This document shows positions 17,916-26,861 of a stretch of DNA of 64,000 nt, in pieces. Source of the stretch: Saccharospirillum sp. (GTDB lineage Bacteria; Pseudomonadota; Gammaproteobacteria; Pseudomonadales; Natronospirillaceae). The translations under genes were made by a program, and so were the position numbers. Under the pieces are notes generated by a model. It worked only from the letters and a program-made list of their open reading frames with translations. It ran no database searches and was not told the origin of the DNA. The stretch spans positions 1 to 64,000 of the forward strand of contig JAIUML010000003.1 of assembly GCA_022565595.1 (NCBI GenBank), given 5' to 3'. The stretch's first letter is position 1. Every line of letters starts with the position of its first letter.

Positions 17916-18371
17916 ATGCACACACCTATAACCGTCGCGATTGGCTGTGATGAAGCCGCCGTAGCAATGAAGAATGAACTCAAAACTCATATGGAAGCCC
18001 AGGGTTATGACGTCGTAGACTTTGGCGTACCGGAAGGGGACACATCGCCTTACCCTGATGTGGCCTATCCTTTGGCTGTTGCCGTCAAGGAAGAGAAGGT
18101 CAATCTGGGGATTCTGTGTTGCGGTACCGGCATCGGCATGGCCATCACGGCCAACAAGGTGAAGGGAATTCGCGCAGCCCAGGCTCACGATACTTATTCG
18201 GCGGAGCGGGCACGGAAAAGCAACGATGCACAGATTTTGACCATAGGTGCACGCGTTGTGGGTCTGGAGCTTGCCAAAAACATTGTCGATGCTTTTCTGA
18301 CGTCAGACTTCGACAGCGCCCGGTCGGGCTCCAAGGTGGATCGCATCAGTCACTACGACGGCCTGCGATAA
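17916..18371 (+). CDS. rpiB: RpiB/LacAB-family sugar-phosphate isomerase, EryI-like
   Basis: The 151-residue product has the RpiB fold. Motifs are AIGCDEAA at the N-terminus, DFGVPEGDTSPYPDVA, the catalytic-cysteine loop CCGTGIGMAI and ARKSNDAQILTIGARV. In the Brucella erythritol pathway the RpiB paralogue EryI converts D-erythrulose-4-phosphate to D-erythrose-4-phosphate. Ribose-5-phosphate or allose-6-phosphate isomerisation are alternatives. ATG 17916 follows GGAGG. The gene has its own upstream operators. Confidence 0.85.
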   Translation: MHTPITVAIGCDEAAVAMKNELKTHMEAQGYDVVDFGVPEGDTSPYPDVAYPLAVAVKEEKVNLGILCCGTGIGMAITANKVKGIRAAQAHDTYSAERARKSNDAQILTIGARVVGLELAKNIVDAFLTSDFDSARSGSKVDRISHYDGLR

Positions 18372-18430
18372 TTCCGCAAAATCAAAGGTAACCGCCTGGT
18401 AATCGGGCCGTCCCTGGCCAGATACCTCGG

Positions 18431-19411
18431 TTATCGCTTTTGCCGTTTGGCCTGAATGGCTTTGTTCAGTTTGCGCCAGCGGCGCAGGTGCGCTCCAGCC
18501 TTCAGTTTGGGGTTGCTGACCTGATCGATGGCGATGTTCACCAGGGCCATGGCACCACCCACCACGGCGATGGTGACAGCGGGCACGATCATCTCCCACC
18601 AGCCACCGGTGTAGAGCGCGGCCGCCGATTGTGCCCAATAGAGCATGGTGCCCCAGGTTACGGCTGTCGGGTCACCCAGACCCAGAAATTCCAGACCAGC
18701 GGCGTTGATCAGGGCATACATCATCACGCCAACAAAGCTGCCGGCGGCAATGGCGGTGAGGTTGGGCAGGATTTCGATCAGCAGAATACGCAACTTGCTC
18801 TCACCCATGCATTCGGCGGCAAGCACAAACTCTTTCTGGCGTATGGCCATAGTTTGAGAACGAATCACCCGCGCACCCCAGGGCCAACTGGTGATGCCGA
18901 TCAACAAGGCGATCACCGGCGGACCGACCTGACCCAAAAAGGCGGCCAGTACAATCAGCAGGGGCAACTGCGGAAACACCAGCACCACGTTCATGACGAA
19001 GTTCAGCCACTGGTCAATGCGCCCACCGAAGTAGCCGGCGGTAATGCCGATCATGATGGACAGCACGGTTGCCACGGTGCCGGCAACAAAGGCGACCGTC
19101 AGAGAGGTACGGCCACCGTATAGGACCTGAGCAAAAACATCCCGCCCCTGACGGGTGGTGCCGAAGACATGCTCGGCATTGGGTGCCACATGGGGGCGCG
19201 CTACGCGCCGGTTGGGGTCGTAATCGGTCAGCATGGGAGCCAGCAGGCAGGCCAGTACCACGATGATCATGATGCCGCCGCCGATCAATGCTGGTGGGTT
19301 GGTCAGAAAAAAACCGCTGGTGCGCTTCAGGCCATTGGCACAGCGAAAGCGAAAGCTTTGCCAGGGCGATGGCGCCAGAACGGGGTTTGCAATGGGGGTC
19401 ATGGAAGTCAC
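18431..19411 (-). CDS. Oligopeptide/oligosaccharide-type ABC permease, DppC/OppC family
   Basis: The 326-residue inner-membrane permease belongs to the nickel/peptide/oligosaccharide group. It has an N-terminal OppC-N segment, a DYDPNRRVARPHVAPNAEHVFGT-like region characteristic of DppC, and the EAA loop AAECMGESKLRILLIEILPN. It lies 3 bp after the DppB-type gene. No ATPase genes follow; the next gene is the convergent rpiB. Confidence 0.88.
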   Translation of the reverse strand: MTSMTPIANPVLAPSPWQSFRFRCANGLKRTSGFFLTNPPALIGGGIMIIVVLACLLAPMLTDYDPNRRVARPHVAPNAEHVFGTTRQGRDVFAQVLYGGRTSLTVAFVAGTVATVLSIMIGITAGYFGGRIDQWLNFVMNVVLVFPQLPLLIVLAAFLGQVGPPVIALLIGITSWPWGARVIRSQTMAIRQKEFVLAAECMGESKLRILLIEILPNLTAIAAGSFVGVMMYALINAAGLEFLGLGDPTAVTWGTMLYWAQSAAALYTGGWWEMIVPAVTIAVVGGAMALVNIAIDQVSNPKLKAGAHLRRWRKLNKAIQAKRQKR

Positions 19412-19414
19412 CTG

Positions 19415-20392
19415 TCAGCCTTTGCGCAAGCGTGGGTCGAGCCATAGATAGGTCAGATCGGCAATGAAGTTACCGATCAGCACGAACACGACGATGATCA
19501 ACAGAATGGCCTGCACCAAAGGGTAGTCACGGGCGTTGATGGCCTTGAGCAGGGTGTTACCCAACCCCGGGTAGTTGAACACGATCTCGATAAAAATTTG
19601 CCCGGCCACGGCAAAACCGAGGCCCATGGCTACCGATGTCACCACCGGCAGTACGGCGTTGCGGGAGGCGTAGCGCAGCATGATGCGGCTGCTGCTCAGG
19701 CCCTTGGCCTCGGCCATGGTGATGATGTCTTCACCGAGCACGTTGACCATGGCATTGCGCATCGTCATCACCCATTGCGCCAGGCCGGCCATGATAATGA
19801 CCGTGAGCGGCAGCACTGCGTGGTAGGCGACACTCTTGATGTAGGGCCAGTTCCAGGCCGGGTCCATGGAGGGGTCGGCGGAATAGCTGAGCGGGAACCA
19901 TTCCAGCTTCAGGCCAAAAAAGTAGAACACCAGCAATGCCGTGACCACAGCAGGCATGGATGACACAAAGGCGACCACTGGTGGAAAGAGCGAGGCAAAC
20001 CAGGTACCGCGACGGTAGGCGACGATGGTGCCGAACACCAGCCCCAAGCCGATGGCACTGAGCACGCCGACGCCCACCAGGAACAGTGTCCAGGGAAAGG
20101 TAAAGCCGAGCACGGTGGTCACCTCGGTCGGGTACATCAGAATGGAGGGGCCCAGATCCAGGGTGAAGACACTTTTCACATACTGCAGATATTGCTCAAA
20201 CAGGGTGCCTTCGGAGAAACCGTACATGGCGCGCACAGCATCTATTTGGGAAGGGTCGAGCCGGCCGGCTGCGCCAGCAAAGAGGGCATCGACCGGATCA
20301 CCCGGCATCATTCTGGGTAACAGGAAATTGAACGAAATGGCGATCAGGAAGGCCACAAAATAGAACAGCAAACGGCTGGTAATGTAACGCAT
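19415..20392 (-). CDS. Oligopeptide/oligosaccharide-type ABC permease, DppB/OppB family
   Basis: The 325-residue permease has the DppB start MRYITSRLLFYFVAFLIAIS followed by NFLLPRMMPGDPV. The EAA loop is around EAKGLSSSRIMLRYASRNAVLP and FNYPGLGNTLL follows. The weakly conserved periplasmic region (SYSADPSMDPAW) matches versions from sugar-oligomer systems as well as peptide systems. It pairs with the downstream DppC-type subunit. Confidence 0.88.
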   Translation of the reverse strand: MRYITSRLLFYFVAFLIAISFNFLLPRMMPGDPVDALFAGAAGRLDPSQIDAVRAMYGFSEGTLFEQYLQYVKSVFTLDLGPSILMYPTEVTTVLGFTFPWTLFLVGVGVLSAIGLGLVFGTIVAYRRGTWFASLFPPVVAFVSSMPAVVTALLVFYFFGLKLEWFPLSYSADPSMDPAWNWPYIKSVAYHAVLPLTVIIMAGLAQWVMTMRNAMVNVLGEDIITMAEAKGLSSSRIMLRYASRNAVLPVVTSVAMGLGFAVAGQIFIEIVFNYPGLGNTLLKAINARDYPLVQAILLIIVVFVLIGNFIADLTYLWLDPRLRKG

Positions 20393-20428
20393 GGAGGACG
20401 ACCTCAGGTACCGACGGTAAACAGGCAG

Positions 20429-20451
20429 GGGAGTGGCGGTAAGCCACTCCC
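20429..20451 (-). other. Stem-loop between binding protein and permease genes
   Basis: GGGAGTGGC (20429-20437) pairs with GCCACTCCC (20443-20451) around a five-base loop in the 68-bp gap. No T-tract is present. It probably lowers permease relative to binding-protein expression, like the hairpin between phnD and phnC. Confidence 0.6.
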
Positions 20452-20460
20452 GACGTTGCC

Positions 20461-22098
20461 TTATTGCTTCTGGTATAGGTTGTTGAACACCTGGGTGTTC
20501 TTGCCGACGGTGTAGAACACCGGGTGCACGTAGGGGTTGTCTTCATTGGGCCAACCTTCAACACGACTGGTACTGTACTGGAACCAAGTCGGGTTGGAGA
20601 ACAGTGGTATAAACGGCATGTTTTCGGCAGTGAAACGTTGCAGCTCGGCCAGGGTGGCGGTCTGCTCGGCTTCATCGGTCAGGGAGCCGAAATTGCTGAT
20701 CAGCGCATCGACCCGGTCCGAATGCACACCGTGGCTGGCGTGCCAGATCTGGCCAATACGACTGGTGTGGAAGTACTCATTAAAGGTCTGAATGGGGTGC
20801 GTTGAGAGCAGCGACCAGTTGATCGCCACGTCGTAATCACCTTCTTTCAGCGACTGGTCATAGACGCCCCATTCCACAGCGTTCACACCTGCCTTGATAC
20901 CCACTTCTTCCAGGTACTCGGTGACCATTTGCACCGTTTGCACCCAGTCCGTCCAGCCGTTGACCACACGGATATTGAAGCTCAAGGGTGAGCCATCCGG
21001 CATCTGGCGGAAGCCATCACCGTTCTGGTCGGTGTAGCCGGCTTCATCGAGCAGTGCCATGGCGCGGTCCGGGTCGTACTGCCCCAGCCAGCCATAGTCG
21101 TCGTAAACGCTCTGGTCCATATAAGCTTCGAAGTAATGGCCAAGACCCCCGGGGAAATCGTTCACCGTCGGGTAACCATAAGCCGCCAGATCGACAATGG
21201 CTTCACGGTCGAGCGCGACTGAAAAGGCCTGGCGGAAGGCGAGGTCATCAAAGGGCGCGCGTTGAGTGTTCAGGTAGAGATGAATGGCGTCGTTGGCCGG
21301 GTACCAGTAGTGATGGTTTTCGGGGTTCGCATCGACATAGGTGCGGTCGATATCGGCAATAAAGTTGGAGCCCCAGTCGATCTCGTCACGCATCAGCGCG
21401 GGCTGTATCTGGGAGTTGTCGTTGAAGGCGCGGTAGCGCAGGCAATCCAGATAGGGCCGGCCTTCCTCGAAGTAGTGGGGGTTGCGACACAATTCCATCT
21501 GTTGCGGGCGCAGATAGCTGACTTCGGTTACCGGGCCGGAACCAACGGCGCTGGGGTTGGTGAAGGTCGCCGGGTCCGACGCCTGTTCCCAGATGTGTTT
21601 GGGCAATGGCATATAGGCGTTCAGGTCCCAGTGCACAGTGCTGTCGGCATTGGCCAGATCAAAGCGCACCTGGCGGTCGTTCACCTTGACCACGTCGGTC
21701 ACCCGGCCGCTGGCCAGCACACCTGAGATGTCGTATACCGCAACTTCGCCTGCCAGTTCGAAAGTATAGAGCAGATCGTCGGCGGTCAACGGCTCACCGT
21801 CTGACCACTTCAGGCCCTCCCTCAGGGTGTAGGTGATGGAGTGCAGATCGTCCGCGTATTCGAAAGATTCGGCCAGACGGTAATGGGTACTATCCTGCAA
21901 GGCGTTGATAAAGGCCAAGGGCTCAAAAACGATGCCGGCAACGGTGTTGGCGGAATCGACATAGGGGTTGAACGATTCGGTAAAGGCGGTGGTGATGATC
22001 GGCACCGTCAGGGTACCACCGGGGGCGGGTTCGGCCAGTGCAGTCTGAGATGCCATGGCGACCGCCACGCTCAATGCTATTCGGGACAGGGTTTTCAT
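20461..22098 (-). CDS. Family-5 ABC substrate-binding protein (peptide or oligosaccharide)
   Basis: The 545-residue periplasmic receptor has signal peptide MKTLSRIALSVAVAMASQTALA. The SBP_bac_5 fold is seen in YTLREGLKWSDGEPLTADDLLYTF, RQAFSVALDREAIVDLAAYG and AMALLDEAGYTDQNGDG. ATG 22098 with TGGAG upstream is the correct start. Many family-5 receptors bind cello- or xylo-oligosaccharides rather than peptides. LacI-type operators at the promoter favour a sugar ligand here, as an inference. The gene heads an operon with two permeases. Confidence 0.85.
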   Translation of the reverse strand: MKTLSRIALSVAVAMASQTALAEPAPGGTLTVPIITTAFTESFNPYVDSANTVAGIVFEPLAFINALQDSTHYRLAESFEYADDLHSITYTLREGLKWSDGEPLTADDLLYTFELAGEVAVYDISGVLASGRVTDVVKVNDRQVRFDLANADSTVHWDLNAYMPLPKHIWEQASDPATFTNPSAVGSGPVTEVSYLRPQQMELCRNPHYFEEGRPYLDCLRYRAFNDNSQIQPALMRDEIDWGSNFIADIDRTYVDANPENHHYWYPANDAIHLYLNTQRAPFDDLAFRQAFSVALDREAIVDLAAYGYPTVNDFPGGLGHYFEAYMDQSVYDDYGWLGQYDPDRAMALLDEAGYTDQNGDGFRQMPDGSPLSFNIRVVNGWTDWVQTVQMVTEYLEEVGIKAGVNAVEWGVYDQSLKEGDYDVAINWSLLSTHPIQTFNEYFHTSRIGQIWHASHGVHSDRVDALISNFGSLTDEAEQTATLAELQRFTAENMPFIPLFSNPTWFQYSTSRVEGWPNEDNPYVHPVFYTVGKNTQVFNNLYQKQ

Positions 22099-22180
22099 TC
22101 GTTGACTCCATCTTGTTGTTATCAAAGGCCAGCGACTGGGCTTTGTGTGTCCACCGCACGGGTGGCTTATTGCTCAAGGA

Positions 22181-22194
22181 TGTAAGCGCTTACA
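22181..22194. promoter_or_regulatory. LacI/GalR-type operator, perfect palindrome
   Basis: TGTAAGCGCTTACA is a perfect 14-bp palindrome with the central GCGC typical of LacI/GalR-family operators. It lies 83 bp upstream of the binding-protein start in the transcribed leader. No LacI-family gene is in the window. Confidence 0.8.
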
Positions 22195-22236
22195 TTTACG
22201 AGCTTTAAAAAAGCGCCTCAGATCATTCATTCGAAA

Positions 22237-22250
22237 TGTAAGCGCTTCCA
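22237..22250. promoter_or_regulatory. Second LacI/GalR-type operator overlapping the start region of transcription
   Basis: TGTAAGCGCTTCCA, 56 bp from the first site, lies immediately downstream of a -10 element. Two spaced sites suggest looping or cooperative repression of the binding-protein/permease operon. Confidence 0.75.
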
Positions 22251-22256
22251 TGGCAA

Positions 22257-22285
22257 ACGTTATGACCATATTTACTCTGCGTCAA
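22257..22285 (-). promoter_or_regulatory. Sigma-70 promoter of the family-5 ABC operon
   Basis: On the minus strand TTGACG (22285-22280) and TAACGT (22262-22257) are separated by exactly 17 bp. The second LacI-type operator begins directly downstream, so bound repressor would block promoter use. Confidence 0.6.
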
Positions 22286-22717
22286 CCGTTTTTTTAACAT
22301 TCGTCCTGGTGGCGAGTCAGAGGGATGGATCAGGATGCTGCGGTGCTCTATCGGGATTTGAACCTCGGCTACCCACAACGATAGCGACGTTAATTTATAT
22401 AATAGCGACAATTGAATTCAGACATCAGGGCTGTTCTGCTGCCACCGCGGTCACCTTTCAACCCGGTAACGAGCCCTGCGACTTTTTGAACGCAACCGCT
22501 TCAAAACCACCTAAAAGAACAAAAAAGTCACCTATTTGTAACAATTCACCTTTTAATACTCTTATTTTTGTCGTTTGGGCATTCAATAAAAAAACCCTGC
22601 TACAAACCTTCCTGCTCGCTCAATACATGGCTTCATAGAGCCTCCGCTGTGGTTTTGACGCTGCTGGCCAAGTCCGTTAAGGTTTTTGTATAGATAAATG
22701 GACTCCACCTACCTCCG
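22286..22717. other. Intergenic region upstream of the TTT operon
   Basis: This gap of about 430 bp separates divergent transport operons. The only sizeable reading frame (22309-22638, plus) is low quality and rich in rare combinations, so I do not call it. The 3' part is AT-rich and presumably carries the tctB promoter; none was assigned. Confidence 0.4.
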
Positions 22718-23182
22718 ATGGATCATTCAATGGCAAGACACAGTTTTTGGTCTGGGCTAGTAGTCATCGTCATCGCACTATTGGCCTTGAACTGGATTAT
22801 TCCTGGTTACGCTGGCAGCAACCCGTTCGCCCAAATCCCACCGGATCTGGTACCTCGTCTCGCGTCCTGGCTAATGTTGATTTGCGGACTCTGCATTGTT
22901 ACTGGTGCGGTTTACGACATGGTTCGTCAGCGCATTCCCTTGTTCAATTCGAACATCGATTGGCCGGCCCTGGCCTGGGCCAGTTGGCCTTTTGCTTATG
23001 TTGCTCTGGCAACCTGGGTGCTGGTCTATGTGAAGATCACCTATGTTGGCCCCTTAATTATTGCTCTGCTGCTCTATCTGCTTGGGGAACGGCGCTGGTA
23101 CATCCTGGTGGGCTGTTCAATCGTGCCGGTCGCCATGCTCTATGTGCTGTCGGTTTATATGATGAGAGTGGGAGTCGTTTAA
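22718..23182 (+). CDS. tctB: Tripartite tricarboxylate transporter small membrane subunit, TctB
   Basis: The 154-residue hydrophobic protein has four membrane segments, near residues 10-28, 47-64, 82-100 and 103-150 (the last two split by a short loop). It is too diverged for a strong motif. Size, topology and place directly before TctA and TctC identify it as the TctB-type small subunit. ATG 22718 and ATG 22730 are both possible; neither has a strong ribosome site. Confidence 0.8.
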   Translation: MDHSMARHSFWSGLVVIVIALLALNWIIPGYAGSNPFAQIPPDLVPRLASWLMLICGLCIVTGAVYDMVRQRIPLFNSNIDWPALAWASWPFAYVALATWVLVYVKITYVGPLIIALLLYLLGERRWYILVGCSIVPVAMLYVLSVYMMRVGVV

Positions 23183-23185
23183 TAG

Positions 23186-24700
23186 ATGGATTTTTCAATT
23201 GTAGGATCTGCGATTGGTGAAGCGCTGACGCTGGATTCGTTTATCGGCATCGGCGGCGGTGTATTGCTGGGTTATATCATCGGGGTCATCCCCGGTTTGA
23301 GCCGCTCGGTTGCCATCGCCATTGCTATTCCGCTGACCTTTTACATGTCGCCCTATATAGCAATCTCCTTTCTGATTGGCCTGTCCAAAGGAACGGCAGC
23401 GGGCAGTGCCGTCTCGGCCATTCTGCTGAATGCGCCGGGCGAAGCTTCATCGGCGGCTACCTGCCTCGACGGTTACCCAATGGCCAAAAATGGGCGCCCC
23501 AAAACAGCGTTAAAGATTGGCCTTTTAGCGTCGGTTCTGGGTGACATTCTGGCCACCATTATTCTGATTTTTGTCGCCATACCCTTCGCCAGAGTAGCGC
23601 TTCTGTTTGGCCCTTATGAGATGGCGGCCATTCTTGCCTTTGCCCTGGTATTTATTGCTGGGCTATCCAGTGGCTCGCTGTTCAAGGGCCTGGCAGCTTG
23701 CGGCCTGGGCATTCTGCTAGGCACTGTTGGGCTCGACTCCCAAACCGGCATGCCACGGATGACCTTCGGCTATACCGAGTTGATGGATGGCTTCCCTTTG
23801 ATTGCAGTAGCCATTGGTACTCTGGCTCTGTCCGAAATGTTTTTGCAGGCTGAGCGCTTGCGTACCGAACGCCATAACATGTCCGTCAAAATCAACGACA
23901 ACCCGGATGATCGGTTAAGTTGGCCAGAATTCCGCCGTACCATTCCGACCATTATGCGCGGTACGGGTGTAGGAACCTTCGTTGGCGCTTTGCCGGGTCT
24001 AGGGCCTTCTGTTGCGTCTTTTATGTCTTACGGCATGGCCAAGCGAGCCTCGAAAACGCCAGAACGCTTTGGTAAAGGGGCACCCGAAGGCATCGCCGCC
24101 TCCGAGTCAGCCGATAACGCCGTTATTCCCGCAGCTCTGATACCCTTGTTTGGGCTGGGTATCCCAGGCAACGTATCCGCTGCTCTTCTGGTTGGTGCCT
24201 TTGCCATCCATGGCATTACTGTGGGCCCCCTGTTGTTGCGTGAACAACCGGAACTGCTGTACTCCATCTTCGCGGGTATGATTGTCGCGAGTATTCTCAT
24301 GCTGATTCTTGGCTGGTTTGGCTTGAAGCTGTTTGCCCAGATCACCCGTGTACCGCCTCATGTGGTCATTCCCATTGTTATCTTTTTCTGCATCGCCGGC
24401 ATGTTATTACAGGGTTATGGTGGTTTCGGTCTTATCATCCTGTTGGCGTTTGCCGTACTGGGTTACCTTATGAAGAAATTCGACTACTCCTTCGTCACCT
24501 TCCTGGTGGCCTTTATCATCACCCCCATGCTGGAGCTCAATCTCCGACAAAGCATCATCCTTTCACGAGGGGATCCGATGATCCTGCTCGAACGTCCCAT
24601 TGCTGTGTTCTTTATAGTCTGCACTATTCTGGCGTTAATCGCGCTGGCCGTGCGAACTGTAAAGGTCCGCAAACCTGTCGCCGAAGCACCGGCCGACTGA
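23186..24700 (+). CDS. tctA: Tripartite tricarboxylate transporter large membrane subunit, TctA
   Basis: The 504-residue polytopic protein has TctA signatures: IGVIPGLSRSVAIAIAIPLT near residues 32-51, LNAPGEASSAATCLDGYPMA, GTGVGTFVGALPGLGPSVAS and ASESADNAVIPAALIPLFGLGIPG. The duplicated glycine/proline loops form the core of this cation-driven symporter. It starts 3 bp after tctB. The operon order B-A-C differs from the classical Salmonella tctCBA. Substrate unknown (tri- or dicarboxylates and others are carried by the family). Confidence 0.92.
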   Translation: MDFSIVGSAIGEALTLDSFIGIGGGVLLGYIIGVIPGLSRSVAIAIAIPLTFYMSPYIAISFLIGLSKGTAAGSAVSAILLNAPGEASSAATCLDGYPMAKNGRPKTALKIGLLASVLGDILATIILIFVAIPFARVALLFGPYEMAAILAFALVFIAGLSSGSLFKGLAACGLGILLGTVGLDSQTGMPRMTFGYTELMDGFPLIAVAIGTLALSEMFLQAERLRTERHNMSVKINDNPDDRLSWPEFRRTIPTIMRGTGVGTFVGALPGLGPSVASFMSYGMAKRASKTPERFGKGAPEGIAASESADNAVIPAALIPLFGLGIPGNVSAALLVGAFAIHGITVGPLLLREQPELLYSIFAGMIVASILMLILGWFGLKLFAQITRVPPHVVIPIVIFFCIAGMLLQGYGGFGLIILLAFAVLGYLMKKFDYSFVTFLVAFIITPMLELNLRQSIILSRGDPMILLERPIAVFFIVCTILALIALAVRTVKVRKPVAEAPAD

Positions 24701-24731
24701 TACACCTCACTAAGAAGAAATGGAGAGTCTC

Positions 24732-25670
24732 ATGAAAAAAACACTGATAGCCGCCGCTGCTGTGACCCTGGCTTTTGGCACCCTGGTCTCCACCAGTGCC
24801 CACGCCGATGAATGGCCAACACGCCCCTTGACCATGGTCATTGGTTTCAACCCGGGTGGTTCTACGGATATTCAGGGCCGCGTTTTGGCCAATGTGATGG
24901 AAGAGTATCTGGGCCAGCCCGTGAATGTGGTCAACCAGCCTGGAGCTGGCAGCGCTGTGGCATTTACTCGCCTGGCCAATAACCGTGACCAGGGCTACAC
25001 CTTCCTCTTTGGTGGCACAACAGCGCTGACCTTTACACCCATTATCTCCGATGTGGCTTACGAGATTGACGATTTTGAATACCTGGCTGCGGTGGCAATC
25101 GGCCAAAACGCCATTGTTACTTCATCAGAACAACCCTTTAACTCATTCGATGAGATCATCGAGTATGGCAAAGAAAACCCCATGACCTATGCTCAGCAGA
25201 CCGCCCTGGATGAAGCCATCATCCGCGCAATCGCTGAAGAAGAAGGCCTGGACCTGGCCATTGTCCCCACAGGCGGTGGCGGCGGTATGGCTCCTCTGGT
25301 TTTGGGTAAGGAAGTGGATTTTGCCTACTCAGGCGGGACCCACGCGCAATACACCCCTGGTGGTGAAATGATCGTTGCCGCTTTCATGAGTGCCGAGCGC
25401 AGCCCTTTCTACCCGGATGTGCCTACCTTGATGGAGTTGGGCTACGACTACTCCATTGAAGATTACCGCACCATCATCGTGCCCAATGGGATTCCAGATG
25501 AAGCCAAAGATCGTCTGATTGCTGCCGCCGAGTATGCCAGTACTCACGAGCAGTTCATTCGAACTACAGAAGGCAATACCTTCTTCCCTGTGGTGTTTAT
25601 CCCACAACAGGAAATGGAATCCTCGGTGCGCCGCATCCGCGCCGCCACTGAAGAGGTCATGGGCGACTGA
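24732..25670 (+). CDS. tctC: Tripartite tricarboxylate transporter receptor, TctC/Bug family
   Basis: The 312-residue periplasmic receptor has signal peptide MKKTLIAAAAVTLAFGTLVSTSAHA. Bug-family motifs follow: WPTRPLTMVIGFNPGGSTD (ligand loop), VVNQPGAGSAVAFTRLA and GGTTALTFTP. ATG 24732 with GGAGAG upstream is preferred to the in-frame codon 12 bp earlier. It is the last gene of the operon, followed by a strong hairpin. Confidence 0.9.
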   Translation: MKKTLIAAAAVTLAFGTLVSTSAHADEWPTRPLTMVIGFNPGGSTDIQGRVLANVMEEYLGQPVNVVNQPGAGSAVAFTRLANNRDQGYTFLFGGTTALTFTPIISDVAYEIDDFEYLAAVAIGQNAIVTSSEQPFNSFDEIIEYGKENPMTYAQQTALDEAIIRAIAEEEGLDLAIVPTGGGGGMAPLVLGKEVDFAYSGGTHAQYTPGGEMIVAAFMSAERSPFYPDVPTLMELGYDYSIEDYRTIIVPNGIPDEAKDRLIAAAEYASTHEQFIRTTEGNTFFPVVFIPQQEMESSVRRIRAATEEVMGD

Positions 25671-25685
25671 TCCCGCCCTGACCGT

Positions 25686-25714
25686 TTAACCATGGCCCTG
25701 TGGGCCATGGTTAA
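25686..25714 (+). terminator. Terminator hairpin after tctC
   Basis: TTAACCATGGCCC (25686-25698) pairs perfectly with GGGCCATGGTTAA (25702-25714) around a TGT loop. A weak pyrimidine-rich tail follows. It lies between convergent genes and may act in both directions. Confidence 0.75.
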
Positions 25715-25731
25715 CTTCAGCTTTCTAATGT

Positions 25732-26655
25732 CTATTGGTCTCCATCATAAGCCCGTTGCAGAGTAGCCAGATCAAACTTCTTCATCTGGAGAAATGCTTG
25801 TGTCACCCGATCCAATCTCTCCGAGTTCTTGTCGTCCATCAATCTGCCCAGAGCATCAGGTACGATCTGCCATGAAAGACCATAGGCGTCCTTTAGCCAG
25901 CCGCACTGTTCGGCTTCTGGAACAGCCGATAGTTTTTTCCAGTAATGGTCGATCTCGTTCTGATCTTCGCAGTTCACCATGAACGAGATAGCTTCATTGA
26001 AGGTAAAGTCATGTTCGTGGGCACTGTCCATGGCGGCGAACCACTGCCCCTCCAGAGTGAAGTCGGTAAACATAACCGCACCTTCTTTATCGGGCTCCAT
26101 GCCGGCAGGATAGCGCTCTAATTGGCCTCGCGTTGAGTTGTTGAACACAGATAGGTAGAAATCAGAAGCTTCTTCTGCTTTGCCGCATTTATCTCCAACA
26201 AACATCATCGACGGGATAATAAAGGGACGCACATCACCTTCCGGGTTGGTGAGGATAAGCTGCCATGAAAGCCCGTACTTATCCTGGATCCACCCATAAC
26301 GCTCACTGAAAGGGTATTCATCGAGTGGCATCAACACCTTCCCGCCTTCGGAGAGTTTTGCCCAGACTTCGCCGATCTTCGCTTTGGCGTTTTTGTCCTG
26401 CGCCGGATCGAAGTTGACCATGAACGACACTGAGGGGTTGAACTTGAACAAGGGGCCAGCGCTTATTGCCATGAAAGCGCACCCCCAAAGTGTGAAGGAC
26501 ACAATGTCGCAGTCGCCCGAGGGCGTATCGTGAATTGTTTTGAGGCTGGTAATACTCGAGTCAGGAAAGACCGAACAATAGAATTCTGCAGCCTCTTTGG
26601 CCTGGGTGTCGAACCACAGGTGCGGAACGATTTTTTGTTGCGTTGATGGTGCCAT
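25732..26655 (-). CDS. Two-domain VOC-superfamily protein (PhnB/glyoxalase-like)
   Basis: The 307-residue protein consists of two tandem PhnB-like vicinal-oxygen-chelate domains. The first begins VPHLWFDTQAKEAAEFYCSVFPDSS, the second near residue 158 at MMFVGDKCGKAEEASDFYLSVF. Each has a WQLI/WQIV motif. AGGAGACAGAACT precedes ATG 26655. Enzymatic function is unknown. Such proteins are often encoded beside YCII proteins and ECF sigma factors of the type found next door, so it may belong to that regulon. Confidence 0.85.
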   Translation of the reverse strand: MAPSTQQKIVPHLWFDTQAKEAAEFYCSVFPDSSITSLKTIHDTPSGDCDIVSFTLWGCAFMAISAGPLFKFNPSVSFMVNFDPAQDKNAKAKIGEVWAKLSEGGKVLMPLDEYPFSERYGWIQDKYGLSWQLILTNPEGDVRPFIIPSMMFVGDKCGKAEEASDFYLSVFNNSTRGQLERYPAGMEPDKEGAVMFTDFTLEGQWFAAMDSAHEHDFTFNEAISFMVNCEDQNEIDHYWKKLSAVPEAEQCGWLKDAYGLSWQIVPDALGRLMDDKNSERLDRVTQAFLQMKKFDLATLQRAYDGDQ

Positions 26656-26861
26656 AGTTCTGTCTCCTCCTTTGGGTGAGGATCGGTAGAAGGTCCGTAC
26701 CCATGCTTAAAAGCCACTATGAGCTACTGCCTTCTAGTCGTTCGAGGCTAAGGATTTTCGACCCTGAAAATGTAAAGTAGCCGATATTCTTGTTCTGTCG
26801 AAATCCGTTACTATCGTTCGACTAGTCATGAGCCCCCCGACAAGAACACTGGAGAACGACA

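Noticed and set aside
22345..22380. tRNA T-arm-like sequence (minus strand GGTTCAAATCCC)
   Set aside because: The T-stem does not pair beyond two bases and no cloverleaf can be built around it; treated as chance.
22309..22638. 109-codon frame between the divergent transport operons
   Set aside because: No domain, implausible composition and it lies in a regulatory gap.
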